A stretch of 64,000 bases of DNA from an uncultured Poribacteria bacterium (lineage in GTDB: Bacteria > Poribacteria > WGA-4E > WGA-3G). Shown in pieces: positions 8,395-16,639 of this stretch (position 1 is its first letter; every line of letters starts with the position of its first letter). The position numbers and the translations under genes were made by a program. The notes below the pieces were generated by a model. The model made no database searches. It was not told where the DNA came from and saw nothing but the letters and a program-made list of their open reading frames with translations. The DNA is taken from assembly GCA_951813545.1 (NCBI GenBank), contig OX638352.1, positions 4,418,835 through 4,482,834 on the forward strand, written 5' to 3'.

Positions 8395-11300
8395 AGTTCC
8401 GCACTGACTGTCATCTCCAGACGGTGTTCGGGTTTCCGCTGTTTTGTGGAAAGCAAGCGGTAATTGAGCCGAAACAGCAAATCGGTGAATTTTCGTAGTC
8501 TGTAATCTGCTGTCGTACGGACTTCATGACTGATGCCTTCATAGAAAGTGTATTGCGCAAAGGGTATCCCGCCGCTGCTCTCGCCATAGCCGAGTTTGTA
8601 GTTGACATCAACACGTCCTTTGCCGATGAGACTGTAGGTGATGCGGTTTTCAAACGAGAAAGTGCGCGTTTTCGCTTCAGGTTCCTCGTCAAGTTGTTCC
8701 TCGTCGATTGTCCGTTTATATCCGCCAGTCCCACTCCATCTTATTGAATTGCTCAATTCATACCGGAGGTTCAATTCAGTCGTCTGCTCAAATTGGCGTA
8801 GGTCTGAGATGGGCATTGGTGGCAATTCTGCGACGTTCTCCATAAGTTCGGTTTCCCCCGCGAGTTCTTCAAATTGGAATTGACTATATTTCTCGGTTTC
8901 GCGGCGTTGTTCCCAGTTCGCACCGACAGATAAGCGTTGTGTTGGATTTACGGAGAAACCCACATCATACGTGCGATGGTGTCTATGTCGTTCTTGGTTA
9001 TTGATTCGCCGGTTGAGGGTCTCACCTGCTCGAAGGTTGATCTCGAAATTGAACGCCGGTGAGGGGGAAAATTCGAGTCGATGGTGCTGGTTCAACCGCC
9101 CGAAAAGCGTTTCTGAGCCTTGTAGGCTTTGGAGCAGATAGAGGGATGCCGCGTCCTCTACTTCCTGTTCTTCGGTCAACCACAACCGCGTTTGACCTCT
9201 GAGAGCCTTCAGAAACCACTCTAATTGGCTGTCAGCTGTCGGCTGTCGGCTATCGGTAGACCGTGTGGCAGTTGCAGACGTTTTATCCGCCATAATGTTT
9301 TCTTGCTGACGGCTATTCGGACGTAAACTATCACGCGTCCGCATTAAGTCCCGTTGCCGCTGTTGTTCTGCTCTGGCACGCCGTGCGAAAAACTGACGGG
9401 GTTGAAAGCGCATTCGGAATTCTGCCTCCACCGCTGTTGTCGGTTTATCTCCGACATTTTGATAGATTTTGATGTAGGTGCCTTCTTCGGGATCCTCCAC
9501 GTAGTGTAGGTCATCCAGTTTCACGTAGTATCCTTCACCGGGTTGGAGCATCACACCGGTGTGTGGATGGATATCGGTGTAGATTTCGCGGCGTTGGCTT
9601 GTCAGTTTTTTGTCCAATTCATAACTGATTTCTATATCAATTGCGCGGCTGAGCGGCGTGAGTTGGAGATTGACATCCGCGAGTTGGGTCGTCGTATTCG
9701 CGCCGAGATCGGTGTGCGCTTTTAACATGCGGCGCGCAACGTTTGCAGTCAGGCTCACCCCTCCGTTAAGAAAGGATTCCTGTTGCGATAAGACCCCGAT
9801 TTTCCAAGTCCGGGCGGTCGTACTTCGCTGCCAATCCGACAAACCAATGGGCTTATCATCCACGGTGAGTAACGGTTCTTTCGCGAAAGCCTCCTCAAGT
9901 TCATAACTGGTATTGAGAGATGCCCACTTGAATTCAGCAAGGTCAATACGTCCAGTTGTCCGATTTCGCTTTCGGTTGAGCGTGGCATTCCGCGCCTCGT
10001 TCGATTCCACGCGCCCCAGTGTTCCTAAGATTCTGAACGGACCGAGAGGATAGGACAAATTGCCTTCCTGTCGTGATTTCTGCAACGACTGCGTCCTTGT
10101 TGAATCTACACCTTCTGTCCGCGAATTACTTCGATAGTCGTCCCAGCGGAGATTCGGTAACTTCCTCAGTAGCTGCGTTCCTGCAGATGTGCGCTGTTCC
10201 GATGCCACAGGCTCCTTTTCTTGTCTGTTTATGCGTGTGCTTGCCCGTACACCGGTAAGAGGAGCAACCCCACCGCCTGAACGCCGATTGAAGTTGACTC
10301 CCCAGTTGAAATTGTTGCGGATGGTTGCGTTTGCGGTTTGTACGGGCGAGGTGACCTCGCCGCTACGAGCGTCTGTGGGTTCTGTCACCTCCTGAACGGT
10401 ATTTTCGCGTTCTGGCTCTCTCTCCTCACTCCTACCGACACCGGCATCAACCTCTAACCAATCTATTGGAATCATCCGAATGTCGAAGTTTAGATCTCTC
10501 TCATCTCGAGGCGTTCCCGAAGCTCCTTCGAGATTGAGCAGAAACGCATCATCAAACCCCTCTTTGGCGTATTGTGTTTCATAACGAGAACGGGTGCGAT
10601 TGCTGCTTGATGCACCGACAGGCACGAAGCCAGCATCCATCGACCGGATGTCGAGGTTTGTGGTCAGTAGGGGCGAGGTGACCTCGCCCCTACGCTCCGA
10701 CCCTATTGCAAAATCCCAATCAGCATAACCGTTTAGTTTCCATGCCCGACTCACCTCTTTCCGATCAACAGTAGAGTAGGTGTTTTTATCAAGATTACTG
10801 TAAGCGAGTTCACCTTGAATCCACGCTTGTTCAGTGAAGTTCAGACGACTTTCCAGTCCCCATACAGTGTGCTTCTGCGGTGCTGTGAGCGGTGATCTGT
10901 CTTCCTCTAAATCAAGGATATTTTGGCGAAGTGCTTCCAGTTCCACATCGTCAAAATCGATTAAAGCCTGATCTGGTTGATTCAGATCTGCCTCAACAGC
11001 GTAGGATGCTCCGAAGGTTAGACGCTCGCCGGGCAGTGTAAAGACACTACTAAGTCCGTAAAGATTCTGTTGATATGCACGTTCTTCGGGGATGTATTCA
11101 AAGTCGATCCGAATTACGTCGTTGCTTGTTATTAGATGTTTGCTGTTGAACTCGACAATCGGATCCCCATATTCGCGGATGACATAATCGTTGTTTTCGC
11201 CTCGCCGCATCCGCTCGCCATTCAGCCAGACGATTTCACTCCCTGCTTTCACAATAACATATTGTCCATCAACCGTGAGCCGATATTCACTCCGACCCTC

Positions 11301-12182
11301 CTCGCCCTGAAGAACTAAGCTTGTAGATTGTCCCTTCGGAATAGCACTCGGAATAATGTGAAAGTCTACCGACTTGAAATCCCCCTCAACCTGTACACCT
11401 TCTAAGGCACGTGGAAAGAAAATAAATTCCGATGGACCGAGCACCCCTTCAAAGTCCCCCAAGGTGCCCTTCATGTTCGGATGTGTGATACGAATCAACT
11501 TCTGATCAATGTCTTGGATATTTTCGGTTGTTCCTTCCGGTTGGATTGGCAAATCTTGATCGGATAACAGTGCAAGAACGCTGATATTTTCAGAGACTTT
11601 GCCCTCTACGTTGACGCGGAGTTCCTGGTTCTGGGTCACGCCACGGTTGCTGCCAACTGAGATGCCAAATGTTTGACTTCCAGAAACTTCCAGTTGCGAC
11701 GCTCTGTCGCTTGTAGCGGGAGTGATGCCGGGTTCACCTGTTTCAGAGGGTTCGCGAGTTGTCTCTATTAACGGATTCTGTTCACCGTAGAGGTCGCGTT
11801 TATAAACCTGTTTAATTGCGAAGGGCAGTGTTCGATAGGTTATCTCTAATCTGTGCGGTCGATCTGTGGACGATTCGGACGTGGAGTGACGCTCTCCTAA
11901 AGTGATTTTTCCCAAATAGAAATCGATCTGGTAATCGACACCCCGCACGAGCACTTTTCCACCTGCTTCCGTTATCCGTTCACTGTTTGGAAGAATCGGT
12001 GGATACTTCACCGTGAATTCCTGCGTTTCTGCTTTCAGTTCAAAGCGTTCCGCTTTCTGGAGGACCGAAAAGGTAGGAAGTTCAAGGAATTTTTCTCTAT
12101 CGTCAGGGGGGGTTTGGGCTGTCCTTCCGAGACCGGGCAGTATACACAAGCAGAACGCAAGGAGTAAGAGTGAAATACGCAT
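8391..12182 (-). CDS. Large SprA-like envelope protein
   Basis: This 1263-aa protein has a signal peptide (MRISLLLLAFCLCILPGLGR). Around residues 55-95 is the YPPILPNSERI...GKVLVRGVDYQIDF segment. At about 160-250 comes a block recalling SprA/Sov-type outer-membrane proteins: GVTQNQELRVNVEGKVSENI, DQDLPIQPEGTTENIQDIDQ, GDFEGVL. The C-terminal half is rich in alternating polar/hydrophobic strands (FEFSPSPAFNFEINLRAG, LRYELSNSIRW) and ends LEMTVSAEL, consistent with a large beta-barrel. Three short repeats are embedded in frame (9225-9295, 10340-10366, 10667-10693). The start is supported by AAGG 11 bases upstream inside a dispersed element. SprA family membership is inferred from motif resemblance; no other type 9 secretion gene is in the window. 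Confidence 0.6.
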   Translation of the reverse strand: MRISLLLLAFCLCILPGLGRTAQTPPDDREKFLELPTFSVLQKAERFELKAETQEFTVKYPPILPNSERITEAGGKVLVRGVDYQIDFYLGKITLGERHSTSESSTDRPHRLEITYRTLPFAIKQVYKRDLYGEQNPLIETTREPSETGEPGITPATSDRASQLEVSGSQTFGISVGSNRGVTQNQELRVNVEGKVSENISVLALLSDQDLPIQPEGTTENIQDIDQKLIRITHPNMKGTLGDFEGVLGPSEFIFFPRALEGVQVEGDFKSVDFHIIPSAIPKGQSTSLVLQGEEGRSEYRLTVDGQYVIVKAGSEIVWLNGERMRRGENNDYVIREYGDPIVEFNSKHLITSNDVIRIDFEYIPEERAYQQNLYGLSSVFTLPGERLTFGASYAVEADLNQPDQALIDFDDVELEALRQNILDLEEDRSPLTAPQKHTVWGLESRLNFTEQAWIQGELAYSNLDKNTYSTVDRKEVSRAWKLNGYADWDFAIGSERRGEVTSPLLTTNLDIRSMDAGFVPVGASSSNRTRSRYETQYAKEGFDDAFLLNLEGASGTPRDERDLNFDIRMIPIDWLEVDAGVGRSEEREPERENTVQEVTEPTDARSGEVTSPVQTANATIRNNFNWGVNFNRRSGGGVAPLTGVRASTRINRQEKEPVASEQRTSAGTQLLRKLPNLRWDDYRSNSRTEGVDSTRTQSLQKSRQEGNLSYPLGPFRILGTLGRVESNEARNATLNRKRNRTTGRIDLAEFKWASLNTSYELEEAFAKEPLLTVDDKPIGLSDWQRSTTARTWKIGVLSQQESFLNGGVSLTANVARRMLKAHTDLGANTTTQLADVNLQLTPLSRAIDIEISYELDKKLTSQRREIYTDIHPHTGVMLQPGEGYYVKLDDLHYVEDPEEGTYIKIYQNVGDKPTTAVEAEFRMRFQPRQFFARRARAEQQRQRDLMRTRDSLRPNSRQQENIMADKTSATATRSTDSRQPTADSQLEWFLKALRGQTRLWLTEEQEVEDAASLYLLQSLQGSETLFGRLNQHHRLEFSPSPAFNFEINLRAGETLNRRINNQERHRHHRTYDVGFSVNPTQRLSVGANWEQRRETEKYSQFQFEELAGETELMENVAELPPMPISDLRQFEQTTELNLRYELSNSIRWSGTGGYKRTIDEEQLDEEPEAKTRTFSFENRITYSLIGKGRVDVNYKLGYGESSGGIPFAQYTFYEGISHEVRTTADYRLRKFTDLLFRLNYRLLSTKQRKPEHRLEMTVSAEL
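9225..9295. repeat. AGTTATCGG-family repeat embedded in the SprA-like gene
   Basis: This stretch carries the GGCTGTCGGCTATCGGTAGA half and a GTGGCAGTTGCAGACGTTTT / CCGCCA module also seen at 13438-13463. On the minus strand it is read through as roughly ADKTSATATRS then TDSRQPTADSQ, a low-complexity insert without secondary-structure pattern. The reading frame is intact on both sides. Confidence 0.6.
10340..10366. repeat. GGCGAGGT palindrome inside the SprA-like gene (copy A)
   Basis: GGCGAGGT-G-ACCTCGCC forms a perfect 8-bp stem; the flanking GTAC/GCTAC is a damaged version of the longer stem seen in copy B. Read on the minus strand it encodes SGEVTSP. Confidence 0.75.
10667..10693. repeat. 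GTAGGGGCGAGGT palindrome inside the SprA-like gene (copy B)
   Basis: This is a perfect 13-bp inverted repeat around a single central G (GTAGGGGCGAGGT, then ACCTCGCCCCTAC). It is read in frame as RGEVTSP. Degenerate relatives occur outside genes near 34306-34340 and 34357-34381. Confidence 0.85.
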
Positions 12183-12185
12183 TTT

Positions 12186-12202
12186 TTAATTTACCTTGCG
12201 GT
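12186..12202 (-). repeat. CCGCAAGGTAAATTAA element at the SprA-like start codon
   Basis: On the minus strand ACCGCAAGGTAAATTAA lies directly before the ATG at 12182 and supplies the only SD-like AAGG. The same sequence precedes gatB (50472-50494) and recurs at 50598-50620. Confidence 0.6.
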
Positions 12203-12372
12203 CAATCGCTCCTGTCTTACAAACAGAGATCCACTGGAAAATCCAGTCTCACCGATGGTGAAACTTAGCATCTTTGACTGAAGAACTGAAAGCCGAACAA
12301 CGTGAGGCGTGGATTCTGAAAAGGAGGCTTTTTGCGAACCCTCTCTGAATAACCGCAAGGAACATTAAAAAA

Positions 12373-13386
12373 CTATTTTTTACGAAAAACCTGAAACACC
12401 TTTATGTTATTCGCTTCGGTATCGCTTACGAAGATGCGTCCTGTTTTTGAGACGGCAATGCCTGCTGGATCTAAGAGTTCAGCGGTGCTGAACTCTGTGA
12501 TGACTTTGCCATCAGGAGCAAAGACTTGGATACGCCGGTTACCGCTGTCTGTTACATAAAGATAATTCCATTCGTCTAGAGCGATACACTTCGGCTCCCG
12601 CAGTTGTCCAAGTGCGTCTCCTTCGCCACCCCATGTATTGATAGGGTTGCCGCTGAAGTCGTATTTTTTAATAAGGTGGTTGCCTGTATCAACAACATAA
12701 ATATTTCCGTGAGCATCAACGTCCAAGTCTGTTGGATTCCAGAGTTGTTCCTTACCACTCCCGAAGCTTCCTCGTGCGACAACGGGAACCCCTGCAACAT
12801 TAAATTCAATCCAGCGATGATTGCCTGTATCAACGACGTAAACCTCGCCATTTCGTCCGATACCGATGCCTTCGGGTCGGTCCAATAGAATATCATCTAT
12901 ACTTTCACTAAGTGGATAAAAAATGCGGTCAACGAAATTGCAATATTGAACGCGATTGTTGCCTGTGTCTGCTACATAGAGGCGATAACTACGTTGGAAG
13001 CTTAGGGCGATGTCTGTTGGATGGTCAAATTCCCCTACCCGCCATCCGCGGCCTCCGAATTCTGCCATGAAATTCCCAGCATCGTCAATCACCTGCACCC
13101 GATTGTTACCTGCGTCGGCGATGTAGACTCTGCCTGCCTCATCTATGGCGAGTCCCAATGGGGTCCGAAATTCGCCCGCTCCTTGTCCAGTCCTGCCGAG
13201 TGTTTCAATATAACGGACACCCAATATAGGCGGTGCATTCCGTTCACGATTTGAAAATAGAGTTTCAACCGGCTGTGCAATTTCACCTTCGGGCAGGCTG
13301 CAGCTCGCACAGAGCACAAAGAGGAAACAACTGAGACTTCTAATGGCATTTTGGGCGGACTTCAGGAGTGATGTTTGGGATTTCAC
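12373..13386 (-). CDS. NHL-repeat beta-propeller lipoprotein
   Basis: The 337-aa product begins with a hydrophobic signal ending CASCS, a relaxed lipobox, so it is probably a lipoprotein. The rest is an NHL propeller of about six blades, each with the pattern P.(G/D)(I/L)A.D..G..YVADTGN.RVQ..D. Clear blades start near residues 68, 113, 165, 209, 256 and 300. Propellers of this type bind protein, RNA or ligands; here export suggests an envelope role. It lies 190 bases upstream of the SprA-like gene on the same strand and may be transcribed with it. Confidence 0.82.
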   Translation of the reverse strand: MKSQTSLLKSAQNAIRSLSCFLFVLCASCSLPEGEIAQPVETLFSNRERNAPPILGVRYIETLGRTGQGAGEFRTPLGLAIDEAGRVYIADAGNNRVQVIDDAGNFMAEFGGRGWRVGEFDHPTDIALSFQRSYRLYVADTGNNRVQYCNFVDRIFYPLSESIDDILLDRPEGIGIGRNGEVYVVDTGNHRWIEFNVAGVPVVARGSFGSGKEQLWNPTDLDVDAHGNIYVVDTGNHLIKKYDFSGNPINTWGGEGDALGQLREPKCIALDEWNYLYVTDSGNRRIQVFAPDGKVITEFSTAELLDPAGIAVSKTGRIFVSDTEANNIKVFQVFRKK

Positions 13387-13390
13387 TTTT

Positions 13391-13500
13391 TTAGTTATCC
13401 GTTAATAGTTTTCAGTTTTCAGTTAAGAGACTCTTGTGGCAGCTACAAACGTTTTGTCCGCCACAAACGAGTAACTGATAACCGATGACTGACAACCATT
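13391..13500. repeat. AGTTATC-family dispersed repeat with inner hairpin
   Basis: TTAGTTATCCGTTAATAG near 13391 and GTAACTGATAACCGATGACT near 13470 are imperfect inverse copies. Between them TTGTGGC and GCCACAA form a 7-bp stem around the ACAAACGTTTTGTC core. The same composite lies inside the SprA-like gene and relatives occur at 15245, 30338, 54525 and 59075. Confidence 0.75.
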
Positions 13501-13509
13501 CTTGTGTAT

Positions 13510-14145
13510 TTAGCCGCGTTGCACCCTGAATTTGAAGACGAATGTCGTTTGCTGTTCATTAAAATCACTTGTGATTCTTGGGACAATGATCCGCAAGTTG
13601 CTATAGTTAATGCTTCGTTTACGGAAGTAGAGGAAGAATCTCGCATATTGGCCCGGCATCACTGTCGTTCTCTCAAGGTCTTCTCTGGGAAGAACTGCTG
13701 GGCCGCCTTGTATCCGAATGGTTTTGTCCCACCGAAACACTTCTGCCCCAAACTCAGCCGGCAGCTTCGGTCTGAAATTCTTTTTTAAGTAAAAGGATTC
13801 CTGTGATTTATCGATCGGCTTCGTAACGTTCCCTGTTCCATCCAGCATCTGACAGTCCTTCTGTTTGAAAGAGATCCAGTGGTCGGTCCCGTTATAAATA
13901 AAGATACCGAATGCATCAACTGCCTTTACGTCGTTAAGAGGTACTGCCATTGCCTTCACACCATTCTTGACATAGCCGATAGTCCCCGTCTGCGGCATAA
14001 TGTGAGCGTCTGGGTCGAACACAGGGACAATCATTTCTGGTTGGAAAGTGTCTTTGATAAAATCCGGAACTTTCGCACAACTCAACGGAATTAATGACAA
14101 ACAGAGTACCGCTAAAATTTGTAACAGATTTATTTTACTTTTCAT
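13510..14145 (-). CDS. Putative lipoprotein, family unknown
   Basis: The ATG at 14145 is preferred to an upstream in-frame start because GGAG lies just upstream and the protein then opens with a signal peptide ending IPLSC (MKSKINLLQILAVLCLSLIP). The 211-aa product has no family I recognise. It contains FQPEMIVPVFDPDAHIMPQTG at the mature N-terminus (residues about 30-50), a KAMAVPLNDVKAVDAFGIFI segment, and an immunoglobulin-like run of beta strands near the C-terminus (MPGQYARFFLYFRKRSINYS). The longer frame would run into the 3' end of the ROK kinase gene. Confidence 0.7.
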   Translation of the reverse strand: MKSKINLLQILAVLCLSLIPLSCAKVPDFIKDTFQPEMIVPVFDPDAHIMPQTGTIGYVKNGVKAMAVPLNDVKAVDAFGIFIYNGTDHWISFKQKDCQMLDGTGNVTKPIDKSQESFYLKKNFRPKLPAEFGAEVFRWDKTIRIQGGPAVLPREDLERTTVMPGQYARFFLYFRKRSINYSNLRIIVPRITSDFNEQQTTFVFKFRVQRG

Positions 14146-14191
14146 TTCTTTTCTCCATGGTATAGGTTTATGGGAACCTGCGCGTTGCGTC

Positions 14192-15235
14192 TTACAATGC
14201 CGGCTTCTGACTTTCAAAGGCGAGCATCGCGGCCCCCACAATGCCAGCATCGTTTCCGAGGTGTGCCTTTACGATTTTCATTTGCGCGGGAATGTCCATA
14301 GCACGTTTAGAGAGCTCAGCTCGGATCGGTTCAAAAAGTAGTGTTTCACCGGCTTCCGCGATGCCACCTCCAATGATTGCGATTTGTGGATTGAGAATAT
14401 GCGCTATTGAGGTGAGCGCGATGCCAATGTACCGTCCTGTTTCAGCAAAAATTTCCATTGCGAGTTGGTCACCTGCTTGGGCTGCCTCCGCAATTTGCCG
14501 TGGTGTTAGTGATTCACCGTCCTTTGAGGCTTTGACTAAAATCGTCCGTTGCCCTGTTCCGATCTTCGCTTCGGTGCGTTCAACGATATTTTTCGCACCA
14601 GCATATGCCTCAAGACATCCCTGATTGCCACATCCGCAGTAACGTCCGTTCGGTTCAACAATAGTATGCCCCAGTTCCCCCGCAGTATTTTGACTTCCGT
14701 GGTAAAGGTGCCCATCAATGACAACACCACCGCCCACACCTGTACCGAGTGTCAATGCGACAATACTTTTGTATCCGACACCAGCACCGTGACGAAGTTC
14801 ACCGAGTGTCATCACGTTCACGTCGTTGTCCATACACTTTAATATGAGTTTGTAGTTCTTATGAGCAGGCTGTGATCTATGCTTTGCAACACCGTTCGGA
14901 ATGTCCAGTTTCGCCAGTTCTGCATTCACATAGTCAACGAGTGGTATATCGCTCCAGCCGGGGAAGTTAGGTGAAAAATGGACAACGCCTGTTTCGGCGA
15001 TGATAAGTCCGGGTGCTCCTAATCCGATCCAAATCTCGCTTGTGTCACGGTGATTTTCAGGTGCTTTCACAAGCACCTGACGAACGGCTTCCGCAATTCG
15101 AGCTGCTACAAATTTAGGACCGCCTACTTCAACATCTGTCGGAAGAACGACGCGGCAAGAAATATCGCCTATTGATGAGACTAATCCCGCCTTAATATCT
15201 GTTCCGCCGAGGTCAACGCCGATGCTATATTTCAT
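14192..15235 (-). CDS. ROK-family sugar kinase (glucokinase-like)
   Basis: ROK kinases phosphorylate glucose or related hexoses with ATP. The 347-aa protein shows the N-terminal phosphate loop IGVDLGGTDIKAGLV (residues 5-19), the catalytic DND at 136-138, the GTGVGGGVVIDG loop, GELGHT, and the zinc motif CGCGNQGCLEAYAG. Residues 114-135 (NGVAKHRS...ILKCM, positions 14831-14896) are an insertion in the short connection that normally runs straight into DND, and probably derive from an embedded repeat. galK lies 9 bases upstream on the same strand, so the pair likely forms a hexose-entry operon. The exact substrate is not certain. Confidence 0.88.
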   Translation of the reverse strand: MKYSIGVDLGGTDIKAGLVSSIGDISCRVVLPTDVEVGGPKFVAARIAEAVRQVLVKAPENHRDTSEIWIGLGAPGLIIAETGVVHFSPNFPGWSDIPLVDYVNAELAKLDIPNGVAKHRSQPAHKNYKLILKCMDNDVNVMTLGELRHGAGVGYKSIVALTLGTGVGGGVVIDGHLYHGSQNTAGELGHTIVEPNGRYCGCGNQGCLEAYAGAKNIVERTEAKIGTGQRTILVKASKDGESLTPRQIAEAAQAGDQLAMEIFAETGRYIGIALTSIAHILNPQIAIIGGGIAEAGETLLFEPIRAELSKRAMDIPAQMKIVKAHLGNDAGIVGAAMLAFESQKPAL

Positions 15236-15244
15236 TTTTTCTTT

Positions 15245-15352
15245 TTAATTGGCTGTCGGCTCTCGGCTATCAGCCATCAGTGAAGAGGTGCTTGATTCAT
15301 CATAACCTTCTCTTTGCTGACCGCTGACCGCTGACTGCTGACCGCTGATGGC
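15245..15352. repeat. AGTTATC-family repeat forming the 3' end of galK
   Basis: TTGGCTGTCGGCTCTCGGCT at the left and a series of GACCGCTGACCGCTGACTGC units at the right are imperfect inverse repeats. The whole stretch is translated as the C-terminal tail of galactokinase and supplies its stop codon. Confidence 0.65.
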
Positions 15353-16603
15353 TTCTTTATTCCAAAAAACTTGTGCACCGCCACTGACATTACAGAGATA
15401 AATTTCAGGTTCAATGCCGGTCTGTTTGCAATATTCTGTCATCACACGCGTTCGGAATGTTTCTAAAGCGTCTTCATGAACGATGCTGACTGTACATCCA
15501 CCAAAACCAGCACCTGTCATTCGGCTTCCGATCACACCTTCGATGCTGCGTGCAAGGTCAGTAAGCAAATCTAATTCTGCGCAGCTAACTTCGTAATCGT
15601 CCCGCAACCCGTTGTGCGATGCGTTCATGAGTCTACCGAATTGTATAAACGATTCGTCTGTCTTTTTTGCTGTTTGTGTGTGTCGCATCTTAAGCGCGGA
15701 GACGGCATCAAGGACGCGCGTGTTCTCTTCAATCACATACCGACACCTCTTTTGTGTTAACGCGGGAAGTTCATCTTCATATTTTTTGAAATCTGTTAAC
15801 AAAATATCGCGAAGCGAAGATATGTCGGGTAGCCATTGTTTGAGGATGTCAACACCTCTTTCACATTCGGCACGCCGTTTATTATATTCAGAAGCAGCAA
15901 GTTCACGTTTTACTTTCGTGTTGCAAATGGCAATGTAATGCGCTCCCAAATTGAGGGGAACATGTTCGTGTTCAAGCGAGCGGCAATCAAGGAAGAGTGC
16001 TTGGTCCTCCCGCCCCAGCAACGAGATGGTCTGGTCCATGATGCCACACTTGACACCAGCAAATTCGTGTTCTACCTGTTGGCACAATGCGGCGAGTTCT
16101 TTATTGTCAATCTCTAGTTTTGGCGGATTTTCAGGTGATGAGTCTTCAGGGCTAGTGGTTAAGAAGGTAAGTGCAGCTGAGACTGAAAGCGCAGCTGAGG
16201 AACTCAAGCCTGCACCGATTGGGACATCACCTGTGATGACAGCCTCTATCCCCGATACTTTTCTGCCGGATGCCTGTAGAAGCGACGCGACACCGATAAG
16301 ATAATGGCTCCATGCGGGTGCCTGTTCGATAGACGGAGGTTTATCAAGGTCGAATTTGTAAGAATCGTTGACATCTAAGGCGTGTAACACCACGCTCCTA
16401 TCAGATCGCTGACGCGCGGATAGGTTGAGATACTTATCAATCGCGACCGGAAACACATAACCGTCGTTGTAATCTGTGTGTTCACCGATGAGGTTCACTC
16501 TGCCGGGGGCTGAAGCAGTGAATGTGGGTGGGCTGCCGAAGATCTCTTTAAATTTTTGTGTCGCGAGGGAAACGCGGTTTTCAACCGTGTTGGTTGTTAT
16601 CAT
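15245..16603 (-). CDS. galK: Galactokinase
   Basis: GalK phosphorylates galactose to galactose-1-phosphate, the first step of the Leloir pathway. The 452-aa protein has the galactokinase signature GRVNLIGEHTDYNDGY at 34-49, the GHMP ATP-binding loop PIGAGLSSSAAL at about 129-140, and the C-terminal GAGFGGCTVS motif. The last 37 residues or so, after GGAQVFW, are not galactokinase: they read ISGQQSAVSGQQ...MADSREPTAN and are translated from a dispersed repeat at 15245-15352. The usual family length is about 390-410, consistent with the extension being extra. No galT or galE is in the window. Confidence 0.95.
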   Translation of the reverse strand: MITTNTVENRVSLATQKFKEIFGSPPTFTASAPGRVNLIGEHTDYNDGYVFPVAIDKYLNLSARQRSDRSVVLHALDVNDSYKFDLDKPPSIEQAPAWSHYLIGVASLLQASGRKVSGIEAVITGDVPIGAGLSSSAALSVSAALTFLTTSPEDSSPENPPKLEIDNKELAALCQQVEHEFAGVKCGIMDQTISLLGREDQALFLDCRSLEHEHVPLNLGAHYIAICNTKVKRELAASEYNKRRAECERGVDILKQWLPDISSLRDILLTDFKKYEDELPALTQKRCRYVIEENTRVLDAVSALKMRHTQTAKKTDESFIQFGRLMNASHNGLRDDYEVSCAELDLLTDLARSIEGVIGSRMTGAGFGGCTVSIVHEDALETFRTRVMTEYCKQTGIEPEIYLCNVSGGAQVFWNKEAISGQQSAVSGQQREGYDESSTSSLMADSREPTAN

Positions 16604-16639
16604 GACAATATCCTTTATGGAAGGCGTGGTTCCCGTGAG

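Noticed and set aside
13510..14250. Longer start for the small lipoprotein
   Set aside because: The extra 35 codons overlap the ROK gene end and would hide the signal peptide; ATG at 14145 has a ribosome site.
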